Below are positions 25,157 to 33,152 of a DNA stretch of 64,000 nucleotides, piece by piece. How positions within the stretch are numbered: position 1 is the stretch's first letter; each line of letters starts with the position of its first letter. The notes below the pieces were generated by a model. The model saw nothing but the letters and a program-made list of their open reading frames with translations. It had not been told where the DNA came from and made no database searches. A program made the translations under genes and the position numbers. The stretch is from Kitasatospora phosalacinea (GTDB lineage Bacteria; Actinomycetota; Actinomycetes; Streptomycetales; Streptomycetaceae), in the NCBI RefSeq assembly GCF_000716545.1, contig NZ_JNWZ01000028.1, forward strand, positions 11,776 to 75,775. The letters run 5' to 3'.

Positions 25157-25668
25157 GCACCGGCACCCCCCGCCCCGCTCTGCCGGACAGCGCCGTGCTG
25201 GCCCGCCAGGTCACCGCCGCGCTCGCCGCCGCCGGCCACACCGTCGCCACCGCCGAGTCGCTGACCGCCGGACGGCTCGCCTCCGTCCTCGCCGACGCCC
25301 CCGGCGCGGGCGGGGTGTTCCTCGGCGGCGTCGTCGCCTACGCGGCCGAGGTCAAGAGCGGCCTGCTGCGGGTGGACGAGGCCCTGATCGCCGACCAGGG
25401 CACCGTCCACCCCGAGGTGGCCGCCCAGATGGCCGAGGGCGTCCGGGCCCGCACCCACGCCACCTACGGCCTGGCCACCACCGGCGTCGCCGGGCCCGCC
25501 CCGCACGACGGCCGGCCCGTCGGCACCGTGCACGTCGCCGTCAGCGGCCCCGGCGGCACCCGCACCGCCCGGCCCGAACCACCCACCGACCGCCCCGCCG
25601 ACATCCGGGCCGCCGCCGTCGAAGCCGCCCTGCGGCTGCTGCGCGACCACCTGCGGCCCGGCGGCTGA
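25153..25668 (+). CDS. CinA C-terminal domain protein, nicotinamide-nucleotide amidase
   Basis: A 171-residue stand-alone CinA-C domain. The core motifs are VATAESLTAGRLA with the nucleophile-type Ser36, GGVVAYAAEVKSGLL, and ATTGVAGPAPHDGRPVGTVHV. This enzyme deamidates nicotinamide mononucleotide to nicotinate mononucleotide in pyridine nucleotide salvage. The N-terminal COG1058 domain of full CinA is absent, as in E. coli PncC. The start overlaps the decarboxylase stop, and 37 bases separate it from the topoisomerase gene, so the three genes are probably one transcript. Confidence 0.9.
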   Translation: MSTGTPRPALPDSAVLARQVTAALAAAGHTVATAESLTAGRLASVLADAPGAGGVFLGGVVAYAAEVKSGLLRVDEALIADQGTVHPEVAAQMAEGVRARTHATYGLATTGVAGPAPHDGRPVGTVHVAVSGPGGTRTARPEPPTDRPADIRAAAVEAALRLLRDHLRPGG

Positions 25669-25705
25669 ACGGGCCGGGCCCGACCCCCCCGAGCGAAAGG
25701 CACCG

Positions 25706-26680
25706 ATGGGACGGCTGACCACCAGCGACCCGCACGCCCCCGGCTGGAGCCGCCGACGGCAGGGCCGGGGCTTCTCCTACCGCGACACCGACGGCACCCC
25801 GCTGCGCGACCCCGCCGCCCTGGCCCGGATCAGGGCGCTCGCCGTCCCCCCGGCCTGGACCGAGGTGTGGATCTGCCCGAAACCCACCGGGCACCTCCAG
25901 GCCGTCGGCACCGACGAGGCCGGGCGCCGCCAGTACCTCTACCACCCCGACTTCCGGGCCCGGCGCGAGGCCGCCAAGCACGACCACGTCCTGGCCTTCG
26001 CCCGGACCCTGCCCGCCCTGCGCGCCCGCCTCGCGGCCGACCTCGAACTGCGCGGCCTGCGGCACGACCGGGTCGCCGCCTGCGCGGTGCGCCTGCTCGA
26101 CCTCGGCTTCTTCCGGATCGGCTCCCCGGCCTACCGCGAGGCCAACGGCTCGCACGGCCTCACCACGCTGCTGCGCGCGCAGAGCACCGTGCGCGGCGAC
26201 CGCCTGCACTTCTCGTACACCGCGAAGTCCGGCCGGCACCGCGAACTCACCCTCACCGACACCGCCGCCGCCCGGACCGTCCGCGCCCTGCGGCGGCGCG
26301 CCGACCGGGACCCCGCGCTGTGGGCGTACTGGGAGGGCCGGTGCTGGCACCCCCTGACCGCCCCCGACCTGAACGGCTACCTGCGCGAGCACACCGGCAC
26401 CGACGCCACCGCCAAGGACTTCCGCACCTGGCACGCCACCGTCCTCGCCGCCGTCGGCCTGGCCGGCTCCCGGTCGGGGCCTGGCCGCCGCGCCGTGGCC
26501 CGGGTGGTCAGGGAGGTCGCCGACCACCTGGGCAACACCCCGGCCGTGTGCCGGGCCTCCTACATCAACCCGCGCCTGCTGGAGCTGTACGACCGGGGCG
26601 TCACCATCGCCGACGCCCTGCCCGACCCGGCCCCGGGCCCGGCCGCCGAACGGGCCGTCCTCGACCTGCTCGGCCCCTGA
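25706..26680 (+). CDS. Type IB DNA topoisomerase
   Basis: A 324-residue poxvirus/Deinococcus-like topoisomerase IB that relaxes supercoils by a covalent 3'-phosphotyrosine. The active-site set is visible: Arg137 (FFRIGSPAY), Lys174 (YTAKSGR), Arg240 with His243 (DFRTWHA), and the nucleophile Tyr286 (CRASYINP). The N-terminal beta domain (WICPKPTGHLQAVGTDEAGRRQYLYHP, in parts) is standard. In bacteria this enzyme is accessory to topoisomerase IA. GAAAGG precedes the ATG. It is followed by a weak 6-base hairpin (26683-26700). Confidence 0.94.
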   Translation: MGRLTTSDPHAPGWSRRRQGRGFSYRDTDGTPLRDPAALARIRALAVPPAWTEVWICPKPTGHLQAVGTDEAGRRQYLYHPDFRARREAAKHDHVLAFARTLPALRARLAADLELRGLRHDRVAACAVRLLDLGFFRIGSPAYREANGSHGLTTLLRAQSTVRGDRLHFSYTAKSGRHRELTLTDTAAARTVRALRRRADRDPALWAYWEGRCWHPLTAPDLNGYLREHTGTDATAKDFRTWHATVLAAVGLAGSRSGPGRRAVARVVREVADHLGNTPAVCRASYINPRLLELYDRGVTIADALPDPAPGPAAERAVLDLLGP

Positions 26681-26816
26681 CCGCCCGGCGCATACCGGGC
26701 CGCCCCCCCGGGTACACGCGGCAGCCGCCGGACGGAGTGCGGCGCACGCAGCACGGGACACCCGGCACGGAACACCCAGCACGAGCACGCAGCACAGCAG
26801 AGCACGGAGGTGGAGC

Positions 26817-29279
26817 ATGCGAGAACGGATCGACCGGATCGCCGAACCCTGGGGCGACCGCACCCCGTACGGACCCGGGCAGCCGTGGCCGGTGCGCCGC
26901 GACACCCACCTGACCGGGACGGGCGTGGACCGCTGGGTGCCGACCGCCTCGCTGCTGCACTCCAACGGCGACGCGATGGACGTCGCGGTGCGCGACGGCC
27001 GGATCGTCGGGGTGCGCGGCCGGGCGGACGACCGGGTCAACCGGGGGCGGCTCGGCCCCAAGGACCTGTTCGGCTGGCAGGCCAACCACGCCGACGACCG
27101 GCTCACCGTGCCCCTGGTGCGGCGGAACGGCCGCCTGGAGGAGAGCGACTGGGACACCGCGATGGGCCTGGTCGTCGACCGGACCAGGCACCTGCTGGAC
27201 GCCCACGGCCCCGGCTCGATCGGCTTCTACACCTCCGGGCAGCTGTTCCTGGAGGAGTACTACACCCTCGCGGTGATCGCCCGCGCGGGCATCGGCACCA
27301 ACCACCTGGACGGCAACACCCGGCTGTGCACCGCCACCGCCGCCGAGGCGCTCAAGGAGACCTTCGGCTGCGACGGCCAGCCCGCCTCGTACACCGACGT
27401 CGACCACTGCGACACGCTCGCGTTGTACGGCCACAACATGGCCGAGACCCAGCCGGTGCTGTGGATGCGGGTGCTGGACCGCCTCGCCGGGCCCACCCCG
27501 CCCCGGCTGCTGTGCGTCGACCCCCGGCCCACCCCCGTCGCGGCCCGCTCCGAGGTGCACCTCGCCCCCCGGATCGGCACCAACGTCGCGCTGCTCAACG
27601 CGCTGCTGCACGAACTCGTCCGCACCGACCGGATCGACCACGCGTACGTGGACGCGCACACCGTCGGGTACGAGGAACTCGCCGCCGGCGTCGCGAGGTG
27701 CACGCCCGCGTGGGCCGCGCGGATCTGCGACGTGCCCGCCCGGGAGATCGAACGGGCCGCCGAACTGCTGGGCGAGGCACGGGCGTTGCTCTCCACCGTG
27801 CTCCAGGGCGTCTACCAGTCGCACCAGGCGACCGCCGCCGCCGTCCAGGTGAACAACATCCAGCTGGTGCGCGGCATGCTCGGCCGCCCCGGCTGCGGGG
27901 TGCTCCAGATGAACGGCCAGCCCACCGCCGAGAACACCCGCGAGTGCGGCGCCGACGGCGACCTGCCGGGCTTCCGCAACTGGGAGAACGAGCAGCACGT
28001 CGTCGAACTCGCGAAGCTGTGGAACGTGGACGTGGACCGCATCCCGCACCACGGCCCGCCCACCCCCGCGATGCAGATCTTCCGGTACGCCGAGCAGGGC
28101 TCGATCAAGCTGCTGTGGATCTCCGGCACCAACCCGGCCGTCTCGCTGCCCGAGCTCGCCCGGATCCGCGAACTCCTGCGCTCCGAGGGCCTGTTCACCG
28201 TCGTCCAGGACCTCTACCCGACCGAGACCGCGCTGCTCGCCGACGTGGTGCTGCCCGCCGCCACCTGGGGCGAGAAGACCGGCACCTTCACCAACGCCGA
28301 CCGCACCGTCCACCTGTGCGAACAGGCCGTCGAGCCGCCCGGACAGGCCCGCCCCGACCTCGCCATCCTGCTCGACTACGCCCGCCGGATGGACTTCCGC
28401 GACCGCGACGGCGCCCCGCTGATCGGCTGGCACGACCCGCGCGGCGCGTTCGAAGCCTGGCAGCGCTGTTCCGCCGGGCGCCCCTGCGACTACACCGGCC
28501 TCAGCTACGAGCTGCTGCGCGAACGCGGCGGCGTCCAGTGGCCCTGCGACGCCGACCACCCCGACGGCACCGAACGCCTCTACACCGACGGCATCAGCTG
28601 GGCCGCCCCCGACACCTGCGAGAGCTACGGGCGCGACCTGGTCACCGGCGCCTCCGTCTCCGAGACCGAGTACCGGGCGCTCAACCCCCACGGCAAGGCG
28701 GTGCTCAAGGCCGCCGAGTACCTGCCCCCGCACGAGGACGTCAGCGACGACTACCCGCTGCAACTCACCACCGGCCGCACCCTCTACCACTTCCACACCC
28801 GCACCAAGACCGGCCGCGTCCCCCAACTCGACGCCGCCGCCCCCGAGATGTGGGTCGAGATCGGCGCCGGGGAGGCCCGCCGGCGCGGCCTGGGGGAGGG
28901 CGACCTGGTCGAGGTCGCCACCCCGCGCGGCGCCGTCCGGGCCCGGCTGCGGGTCACCGCGCTGCGCGACGGACTGCTCTTCCTGCCCTTCCACTACGGC
29001 TACTGGGACACCCCCGGCCGCACCGGCCCCGGCCCCGAGGGCGGGCGCGCCGCCAACGAGACCACCGTCACCGACTGGGACCCGGTCTCCAAACAGCCCC
29101 TCTACAAGACCGCCGCCGCCCGCCTCACCCGGCTCGCCCCCGCCGACGGTACCCCTGCGCCCGCCCCCACCACCACCGCTTCCGCACCCGCCGACCCCGC
29201 CGCCGCACCCCCCACCACCGGCGGCCCCGCCGCGCTCGCCGACCAGCGGCCCGAACCCGCACCGGAGGCCACCCCGTGA
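26817..29279 (+). CDS. Molybdopterin oxidoreductase lacking the N-terminal [4Fe-4S] cysteines
   Basis: An 820-residue enzyme of the formate dehydrogenase/assimilatory nitrate reductase type, with the molybdopterin domain from about residue 38 and the dinucleotide-binding domain near 610-730 (LTTGRTLYHFHTRTK). The expected cysteine cluster motif is replaced by TASLLHSNGDAMD (43-55), and the fourth Cys is a Gly (RLGPKD at 78-83), so no [4Fe-4S] cluster can bind there. The probable Mo ligand Cys170 (GNTRLCTATA) is kept, as are FTNADRTVHL and other pterin contacts. The 50-residue C-terminal tail is Ala/Pro/Thr-rich. The next gene overlaps by 4 bases. Similar cysteine-less members occur in other actinobacteria as far as I recall; substrate and electron partner are unknown. 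Confidence 0.9.
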   Translation: MRERIDRIAEPWGDRTPYGPGQPWPVRRDTHLTGTGVDRWVPTASLLHSNGDAMDVAVRDGRIVGVRGRADDRVNRGRLGPKDLFGWQANHADDRLTVPLVRRNGRLEESDWDTAMGLVVDRTRHLLDAHGPGSIGFYTSGQLFLEEYYTLAVIARAGIGTNHLDGNTRLCTATAAEALKETFGCDGQPASYTDVDHCDTLALYGHNMAETQPVLWMRVLDRLAGPTPPRLLCVDPRPTPVAARSEVHLAPRIGTNVALLNALLHELVRTDRIDHAYVDAHTVGYEELAAGVARCTPAWAARICDVPAREIERAAELLGEARALLSTVLQGVYQSHQATAAAVQVNNIQLVRGMLGRPGCGVLQMNGQPTAENTRECGADGDLPGFRNWENEQHVVELAKLWNVDVDRIPHHGPPTPAMQIFRYAEQGSIKLLWISGTNPAVSLPELARIRELLRSEGLFTVVQDLYPTETALLADVVLPAATWGEKTGTFTNADRTVHLCEQAVEPPGQARPDLAILLDYARRMDFRDRDGAPLIGWHDPRGAFEAWQRCSAGRPCDYTGLSYELLRERGGVQWPCDADHPDGTERLYTDGISWAAPDTCESYGRDLVTGASVSETEYRALNPHGKAVLKAAEYLPPHEDVSDDYPLQLTTGRTLYHFHTRTKTGRVPQLDAAAPEMWVEIGAGEARRRGLGEGDLVEVATPRGAVRARLRVTALRDGLLFLPFHYGYWDTPGRTGPGPEGGRAANETTVTDWDPVSKQPLYKTAAARLTRLAPADGTPAPAPTTTASAPADPAAAPPTTGGPAALADQRPEPAPEATP

Positions 29280-29758
29280 ACCCCGTCGAAGCCGTCCTGC
29301 GCACCCTGCACGACGGCGAACTCGCCCTCCGGGACGACCTGCTGGCCGCCGCCGGGGACCACCGCGCCGAGCACGAGTTCCACCACGTCGCCACCGACAC
29401 CGCCCGCTGGTCCGCGGAGCACGCCCGCCTGATCGCCGCCACCGCCGCCGCCCGCGACCTGCACCTGCCCGCCGACCGCGACCCCGCCGCCCTCACCCGG
29501 CTGCGCCGCAAGGCCGCCGAGGACCTCGCCCCGCGGCCGGACGGCCTCCCCGACCTGCTGGAGACCCTGACCGCGCTGCACCTCGCCGCCACCCGCAACT
29601 CGCTGCACTGGGAGATGCTCGCCCAGGCCGCGCAGGCCGGCCGGGACGGCGAACTGCTGGACCTGGCGAGCCGCTGCCACCCGCAGACGCTCCGCCAACT
29701 GCGCTGGACCAACACCCTGATCAAGACGCTCGCCCCGCAACTGCTGACCGCGAGCTGA
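29276..29758 (+). CDS. Small helical, ferritin/hemerythrin-like partner of the molybdoenzyme
   Basis: A 160-residue all-helical protein with no signal peptide or membrane segment. I do not recognise a named family with confidence. Helix 1 has LHDGELALRDDLL, helix 2 AEHEFHHVATDTARWSAEHARLI, and later helices HLAATRNSLHWEMLAQAA and SRCHPQTLRQLRWTNTLIKTL (given in parts). The spaced His and Glu residues suggest a four-helix bundle that might bind a di-iron or other metal centre. The GTG start overlaps the stop of the oxidoreductase gene (GTGA), so it is probably a dedicated partner, perhaps replacing the missing iron-sulfur centre or helping maturation. That role is speculative. Confidence 0.7.
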   Translation: MNPVEAVLRTLHDGELALRDDLLAAAGDHRAEHEFHHVATDTARWSAEHARLIAATAAARDLHLPADRDPAALTRLRRKAAEDLAPRPDGLPDLLETLTALHLAATRNSLHWEMLAQAAQAGRDGELLDLASRCHPQTLRQLRWTNTLIKTLAPQLLTAS

Positions 29759-29784
29759 CCGCAGCAGTCCCGAGAGGAACCACC

Positions 29785-30747
29785 ATGCGCATCGGATACA
29801 CCCTCATGACGGAGCAGCGCGGCCCGCGCGACCTGGTCGCCGACGCGGTCCGCGCCGAACGGGCCGGGTTCGACTTCGCGGTGATCTCCGACCACTACTT
29901 CCCCTGGCTGGACGAGCAGGGCCACGCCCCCTACGCCTGGGCGGTGCTCGGCGCGGTCGCCCAGGCCACCGAGACGCTGCCGCTGATGACCTACGTCACC
30001 TGCCCGACCGTCCGCTACCACCCGGCGGTGGTGGCGCAGAAGGCCGCCACCGTGCAACTGCTCTCTGAAGGGCGCTTCCGGCTCGGGCTGGGCAGCGGCG
30101 AGAACCTCAACGAGCACGTGGTGGGCCGCGGCTGGCCGCCCGTCGCGGTGCGCCAGGAGATGCTGGCCGAGGCCGTGGAGATCATCCGGGCGCTGTTCGC
30201 CGGCGGGTACGTCACCCACCACGGACGGCACTTCCAGGTCGACGGCGCCAAGCTGTGGGACCTGCCCGACCAGCCGCCCCCGATCGGCGTCGCCGTCTCC
30301 GGGCCGGTCTCCTGCGCCACCGCCGGGCGGCTCGCCGACCTGGTGATCGCCGTCCAGCCCGAGCGGGAACTGCTCACCGCCTTCGCCGAGGCGGGCGGAG
30401 CCGGCAAACCCTCGGTCGGCCAGGTCCCGATCTGCTTCGACCGCGACCGGGACGCCGCCATCGCCCGCGCGCACGCCCAGTTCCGCTGGTTCGGCGGCGG
30501 CTGGAAGGTCAACGCCGACCTGCCCGGCACCGCTGGCTTCGCCGCCGCCAACCAGTACGTCCGCCCCGAGGACGTCGCCGCCTCCATCCCGTGCGGCGAC
30601 CGGGTCGAGGACTTCCTCGAGGCCGTCCGCCCCTACGCCGAGGCCGGGTTCGACGAACTCGCCCTGATCCAGGTCGGCGGCGACAGCCAGCCCGGGTTCA
30701 CCGACTGGGCCGAGAAGGAACTGCTGCCCGCGCTGCGCGCCGCCTGA
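29785..30747 (+). CDS. LLM-class F420-dependent oxidoreductase (TIGR03557-like)
   Basis: A 320-residue luciferase-like TIM-barrel oxidoreductase. It begins MRIGYTLMTEQRGPRDLV and has VISDHYFPWLDEQGHAP, TYVTCPTVRYHPAVVAQKAAT and LGLGSGENLNEHVVG, the pattern of the subgroup related to F420-dependent glucose-6-phosphate dehydrogenase. It probably uses coenzyme F420 rather than FMN. The substrate is unknown. GAGAGGAA precedes the ATG. It lies 26 bases after the helical protein gene and is likely the third gene of the molybdoenzyme operon, linking these redox proteins. A strong terminator follows. Confidence 0.9.
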   Translation: MRIGYTLMTEQRGPRDLVADAVRAERAGFDFAVISDHYFPWLDEQGHAPYAWAVLGAVAQATETLPLMTYVTCPTVRYHPAVVAQKAATVQLLSEGRFRLGLGSGENLNEHVVGRGWPPVAVRQEMLAEAVEIIRALFAGGYVTHHGRHFQVDGAKLWDLPDQPPPIGVAVSGPVSCATAGRLADLVIAVQPERELLTAFAEAGGAGKPSVGQVPICFDRDRDAAIARAHAQFRWFGGGWKVNADLPGTAGFAAANQYVRPEDVAASIPCGDRVEDFLEAVRPYAEAGFDELALIQVGGDSQPGFTDWAEKELLPALRAA

Positions 30748-30753
30748 CCCGGA

Positions 30754-30799
30754 CCGCCGCACCGCCGCCCCGGTCTCGGCCGGGGCGGCGGTGCGGCGG
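30754..30799. terminator. Strong bidirectional hairpin terminator
   Basis: A 20-base perfect stem (arms 30754-30773 and 30780-30799) with a 6-base loop lies between the convergent F420-type oxidoreductase and alcohol dehydrogenase genes. It is the longest perfect stem seen in the window. Confidence 0.85.
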
Positions 30800-30808
30800 C
30801 GCGGTCGG

Positions 30809-31996
30809 TCAGGGCTTGAACAGCACCTTGATCGCGCCGTCGCGCTTCTGCTGGAACATCGCGTACGCCTCCGGCGCCTCGTCCAGCGGCAGGTGGTGGG
30901 TGGCGAAGGAGTCCACGCCCAGCGGGTCCTCGTCGGTCAGCAGCGGCAGCAGCTCGTCCGTCCAGCGGCGCACGTTGGCCTGGCCCATCCGCAACTGGAT
31001 CTGCTTGTCGAACATGGTCAGCAGCGGCAGCGGGTCGGCCGCGCCGCCGTAGACGCCCGACACCGAGACGGTGCCGCCGCGCTGCACCAGCTCGATCGCC
31101 AGCTGCAGGGCCTGGAGCCGGTCCAGGCCGGCCTTCTGCATCAGCGGCCGGGCCAGCGCGTCCGGCAGCAGGCCGGTCATCCGCTGCGCCACGGACGCGA
31201 CGGGGGAGCCGTGCGCCTCCATGCCGACCGCGTCGATCACGCTGTTCGGACCCAGCCCGTCGGTCAGGTCGCGCACCGCCTGCGGCAGCAGCTGGGGCCG
31301 GTCGTTCAGGTCCAGCACCACCGCGCCGCGCTCCCGGGCCCGCTGGAGCCGCTCCGGGACGAGGTCGACGCCGATCACCTGCCGGATGCCCGGACGCAGC
31401 AGCGCCATCCGCACGCACATCTCGCCGATCGGGCCCAGCCCCAGCACCAGCAGCGTGCCGCCCTGCGGCACCGCCGCGTACTCGACGGCCTGCCAGGCCG
31501 TCGGCAGCACGTCGGAGAGGAAGACGAACCTGTCGTCCGGCGGCCCCGCCGGCACCTTCACCGGCAGCGTGTCGCCGAACGGGACGCGCAGCAGCTCGGC
31601 CTGGCCGCCCGGCACCTGGCCGTACAGCTTGGTGTAGCCGAACAGCGCCGCGCCGCTGCCGTACTCGCGCACCTGGGTGGTCTCGCACTGCGAGTGCAGC
31701 CCCTTGGCGCACATCCGGCAGGTGCCGCAGCTGACGTTGAACGGCACCACCACCCGGTCGCCCGGGCTCAGCGAGCCCACCGCGCCGCCGACCTCCCGGA
31801 CGACGCCCATCGCCTCGTGGCCCAGGATGTCGCCCGGGTCGAGGAACGGTCCGAGCACCTCGTACAGGTGCAGGTCGGAGCCGCACAGGCCGGTCGAGGT
31901 CACCTCCACCAGCACGTCCGAGGGTTCTTGGATCCGGGGGTCCGGGACCTCCGTCACCTTGACGTCCCGCCTGCCCTGCCAGGTCACCGCACGCAT
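30809..31996 (-). CDS. Zinc-dependent alcohol dehydrogenase
   Basis: A 395-residue medium-chain dehydrogenase. Catalytic zinc ligands are Cys38 (TGLCGSD) and His60-Glu61 (GHEAMG). The structural zinc site is complete (Cys90, 93, 96 and 104). The NAD(P) Rossmann motif is LGLGPIGEM with VIGVDL after it. Its length and the long insert resemble the FdhA-like glutathione-independent formaldehyde dehydrogenase group, so aldehyde detoxification is possible. It is 25 bases downstream of the SDR gene and probably shares its promoter. Confidence 0.92.
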   Translation of the reverse strand: MRAVTWQGRRDVKVTEVPDPRIQEPSDVLVEVTSTGLCGSDLHLYEVLGPFLDPGDILGHEAMGVVREVGGAVGSLSPGDRVVVPFNVSCGTCRMCAKGLHSQCETTQVREYGSGAALFGYTKLYGQVPGGQAELLRVPFGDTLPVKVPAGPPDDRFVFLSDVLPTAWQAVEYAAVPQGGTLLVLGLGPIGEMCVRMALLRPGIRQVIGVDLVPERLQRARERGAVVLDLNDRPQLLPQAVRDLTDGLGPNSVIDAVGMEAHGSPVASVAQRMTGLLPDALARPLMQKAGLDRLQALQLAIELVQRGGTVSVSGVYGGAADPLPLLTMFDKQIQLRMGQANVRRWTDELLPLLTDEDPLGVDSFATHHLPLDEAPEAYAMFQQKRDGAIKVLFKP

Positions 31997-32021
31997 CGCG
32001 CGCTCCTTCCGTGGGGATCGG

Positions 32022-32984
32022 TCAACTCGTTCGCGGGCCGGGCTCGTTGGTGTGACGGCCGGCCCGATCGCCGAGCGCGGTGAGGACCGGCACCAGCCGG
32101 CCCGTGCGCCCGGCCGCGGCCTGGCCCGACAGGTCGTGCTCGGCGACCCGGCCCGGGCCGGGCAGCAGCCGGCCCGCCGCGCCCAGCAGCGCCCCGAACG
32201 TCGCCGGGGCCACTCCCTCCAGGCGCACCGCGAGCTTCGCGGCCGGGGTCAGCACCAGCTCCGGCCGGCCCCGCTCGGCGGCCCGCACGATCCGGCGCGC
32301 CGCCCGGCCCGCGTCCATCGACAGCAGCGGCATGCTCGCCGCCGCGCCGAACCAGGCGTACTCCAGCGGCGCCCGGCCGGAGAACCGGGCCGCCCGGTGC
32401 GAACCCGTCCGCATCAGCCCCGGCACCACCGTGGTCACCCGCACCCCGGTGCCCGCCAGCTCCACCCGCAGCCCGCGGGAGAACGCCGCCAGCGCGGCCT
32501 TCGCCGTCACGTACGGCAGCAGGTGCGGTGCCGGGACGGGCCCGCCGATCGAGGCGATGTTCACCACCGACCCGGTGCCGCGCTCGCGCATGCCCGGCAG
32601 CACCGCCAGCACCAGTTCCAGCGGGGCCGCCACCATGACGTCCCAGGAGAGGCGGAAGTCCTCCTCGGCCAGGGCCGACAGCGGCCCGACCTGGATCACC
32701 CCCGCGTTGTTCACCAGCACGTCCAGCGGACGCCCCAGCCGCTCGGCCGCCTCCGCGGCCACCGCCCGCCCCGCGCCCGGCACCGACAGGTCGCACTCCA
32801 GCGCCGCCCACCGGGTCGTCAGCCGCCCGAGCCGACGCCCCGCGGCGGCCAGTTCGGCGCCGTCGCGGGCACAGACCGCGACCCGGCAGCCGCGCCGGGC
32901 CAGCTCCTCCGCGACCAGCAGGCCCAGCCCGCGCGAACCGCCGGTCACCAGCGCCGCCCGGTCCGCGAAATCCGTCCGCTCCAC
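32022..32984 (-). CDS. SDR-family short-chain dehydrogenase
   Basis: A 320-residue classical SDR. The nucleotide-binding motif TGGSRGLG is at 14-21, NNAG at 92-95, catalytic Ser145 (IASIGG), Tyr158 and Lys162 (YVTAK). A 70-residue C-terminal extension after the Rossmann fold (LTPAAKLAVRLEGVAPATFGALLGAAGRLL in parts) is amphipathic and typical of membrane-associated Streptomyces SDRs. The GTG at 32984 has AGGAGAGG at 8 bases; another GTG 9 bases upstream is possible. A SigB-like promoter (GTTTC-N14-GGGCAG) sits 39 to 63 bases upstream. The gene is divergent from the catalase gene and leads the pair with the zinc dehydrogenase. Confidence 0.9.
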   Translation of the reverse strand: MERTDFADRAALVTGGSRGLGLLVAEELARRGCRVAVCARDGAELAAAGRRLGRLTTRWAALECDLSVPGAGRAVAAEAAERLGRPLDVLVNNAGVIQVGPLSALAEEDFRLSWDVMVAAPLELVLAVLPGMRERGTGSVVNIASIGGPVPAPHLLPYVTAKAALAAFSRGLRVELAGTGVRVTTVVPGLMRTGSHRAARFSGRAPLEYAWFGAAASMPLLSMDAGRAARRIVRAAERGRPELVLTPAAKLAVRLEGVAPATFGALLGAAGRLLPGPGRVAEHDLSGQAAAGRTGRLVPVLTALGDRAGRHTNEPGPRTS

Positions 32985-33022
32985 GGCCGCCACCTCTCCT
33001 CGGCTGTCTGATCGCGTTGCGC

Positions 33023-33047
33023 CTGCCCGAGGTGCAGGGGAGGAAAC
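33023..33047 (-). promoter_or_regulatory. Candidate SigB-type promoter of the SDR-dehydrogenase pair
   Basis: On the minus strand GTTTC (33047-33043), a 14-base spacer and GGGCAG (33028-33023) match the GNNT-N14-16-GGGTAY pattern of stress sigma factors in Streptomyces, except C for T in the -10. The same two hexamers with the same spacing occur upstream of the Dps gene. Chance matches are not rare in such GC-rich DNA. Confidence 0.45.
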
Positions 33048-33152
33048 GGGGCGATAAGAGATACCTGGGGACATTCGTCCGTTTCTGTTCGGGGCCGACC
33101 GGTTAGCCGAGCCGGTAACGCCCCATGACGCCCGCGTTCCGAAAGGACACCC

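Noticed and set aside
33081..33106. GTTTC-N14-CGGTTA as the katE promoter
   Set aside because: The -10 fits the consensus poorly, so it was mentioned only as a weak possibility in the katE entry.
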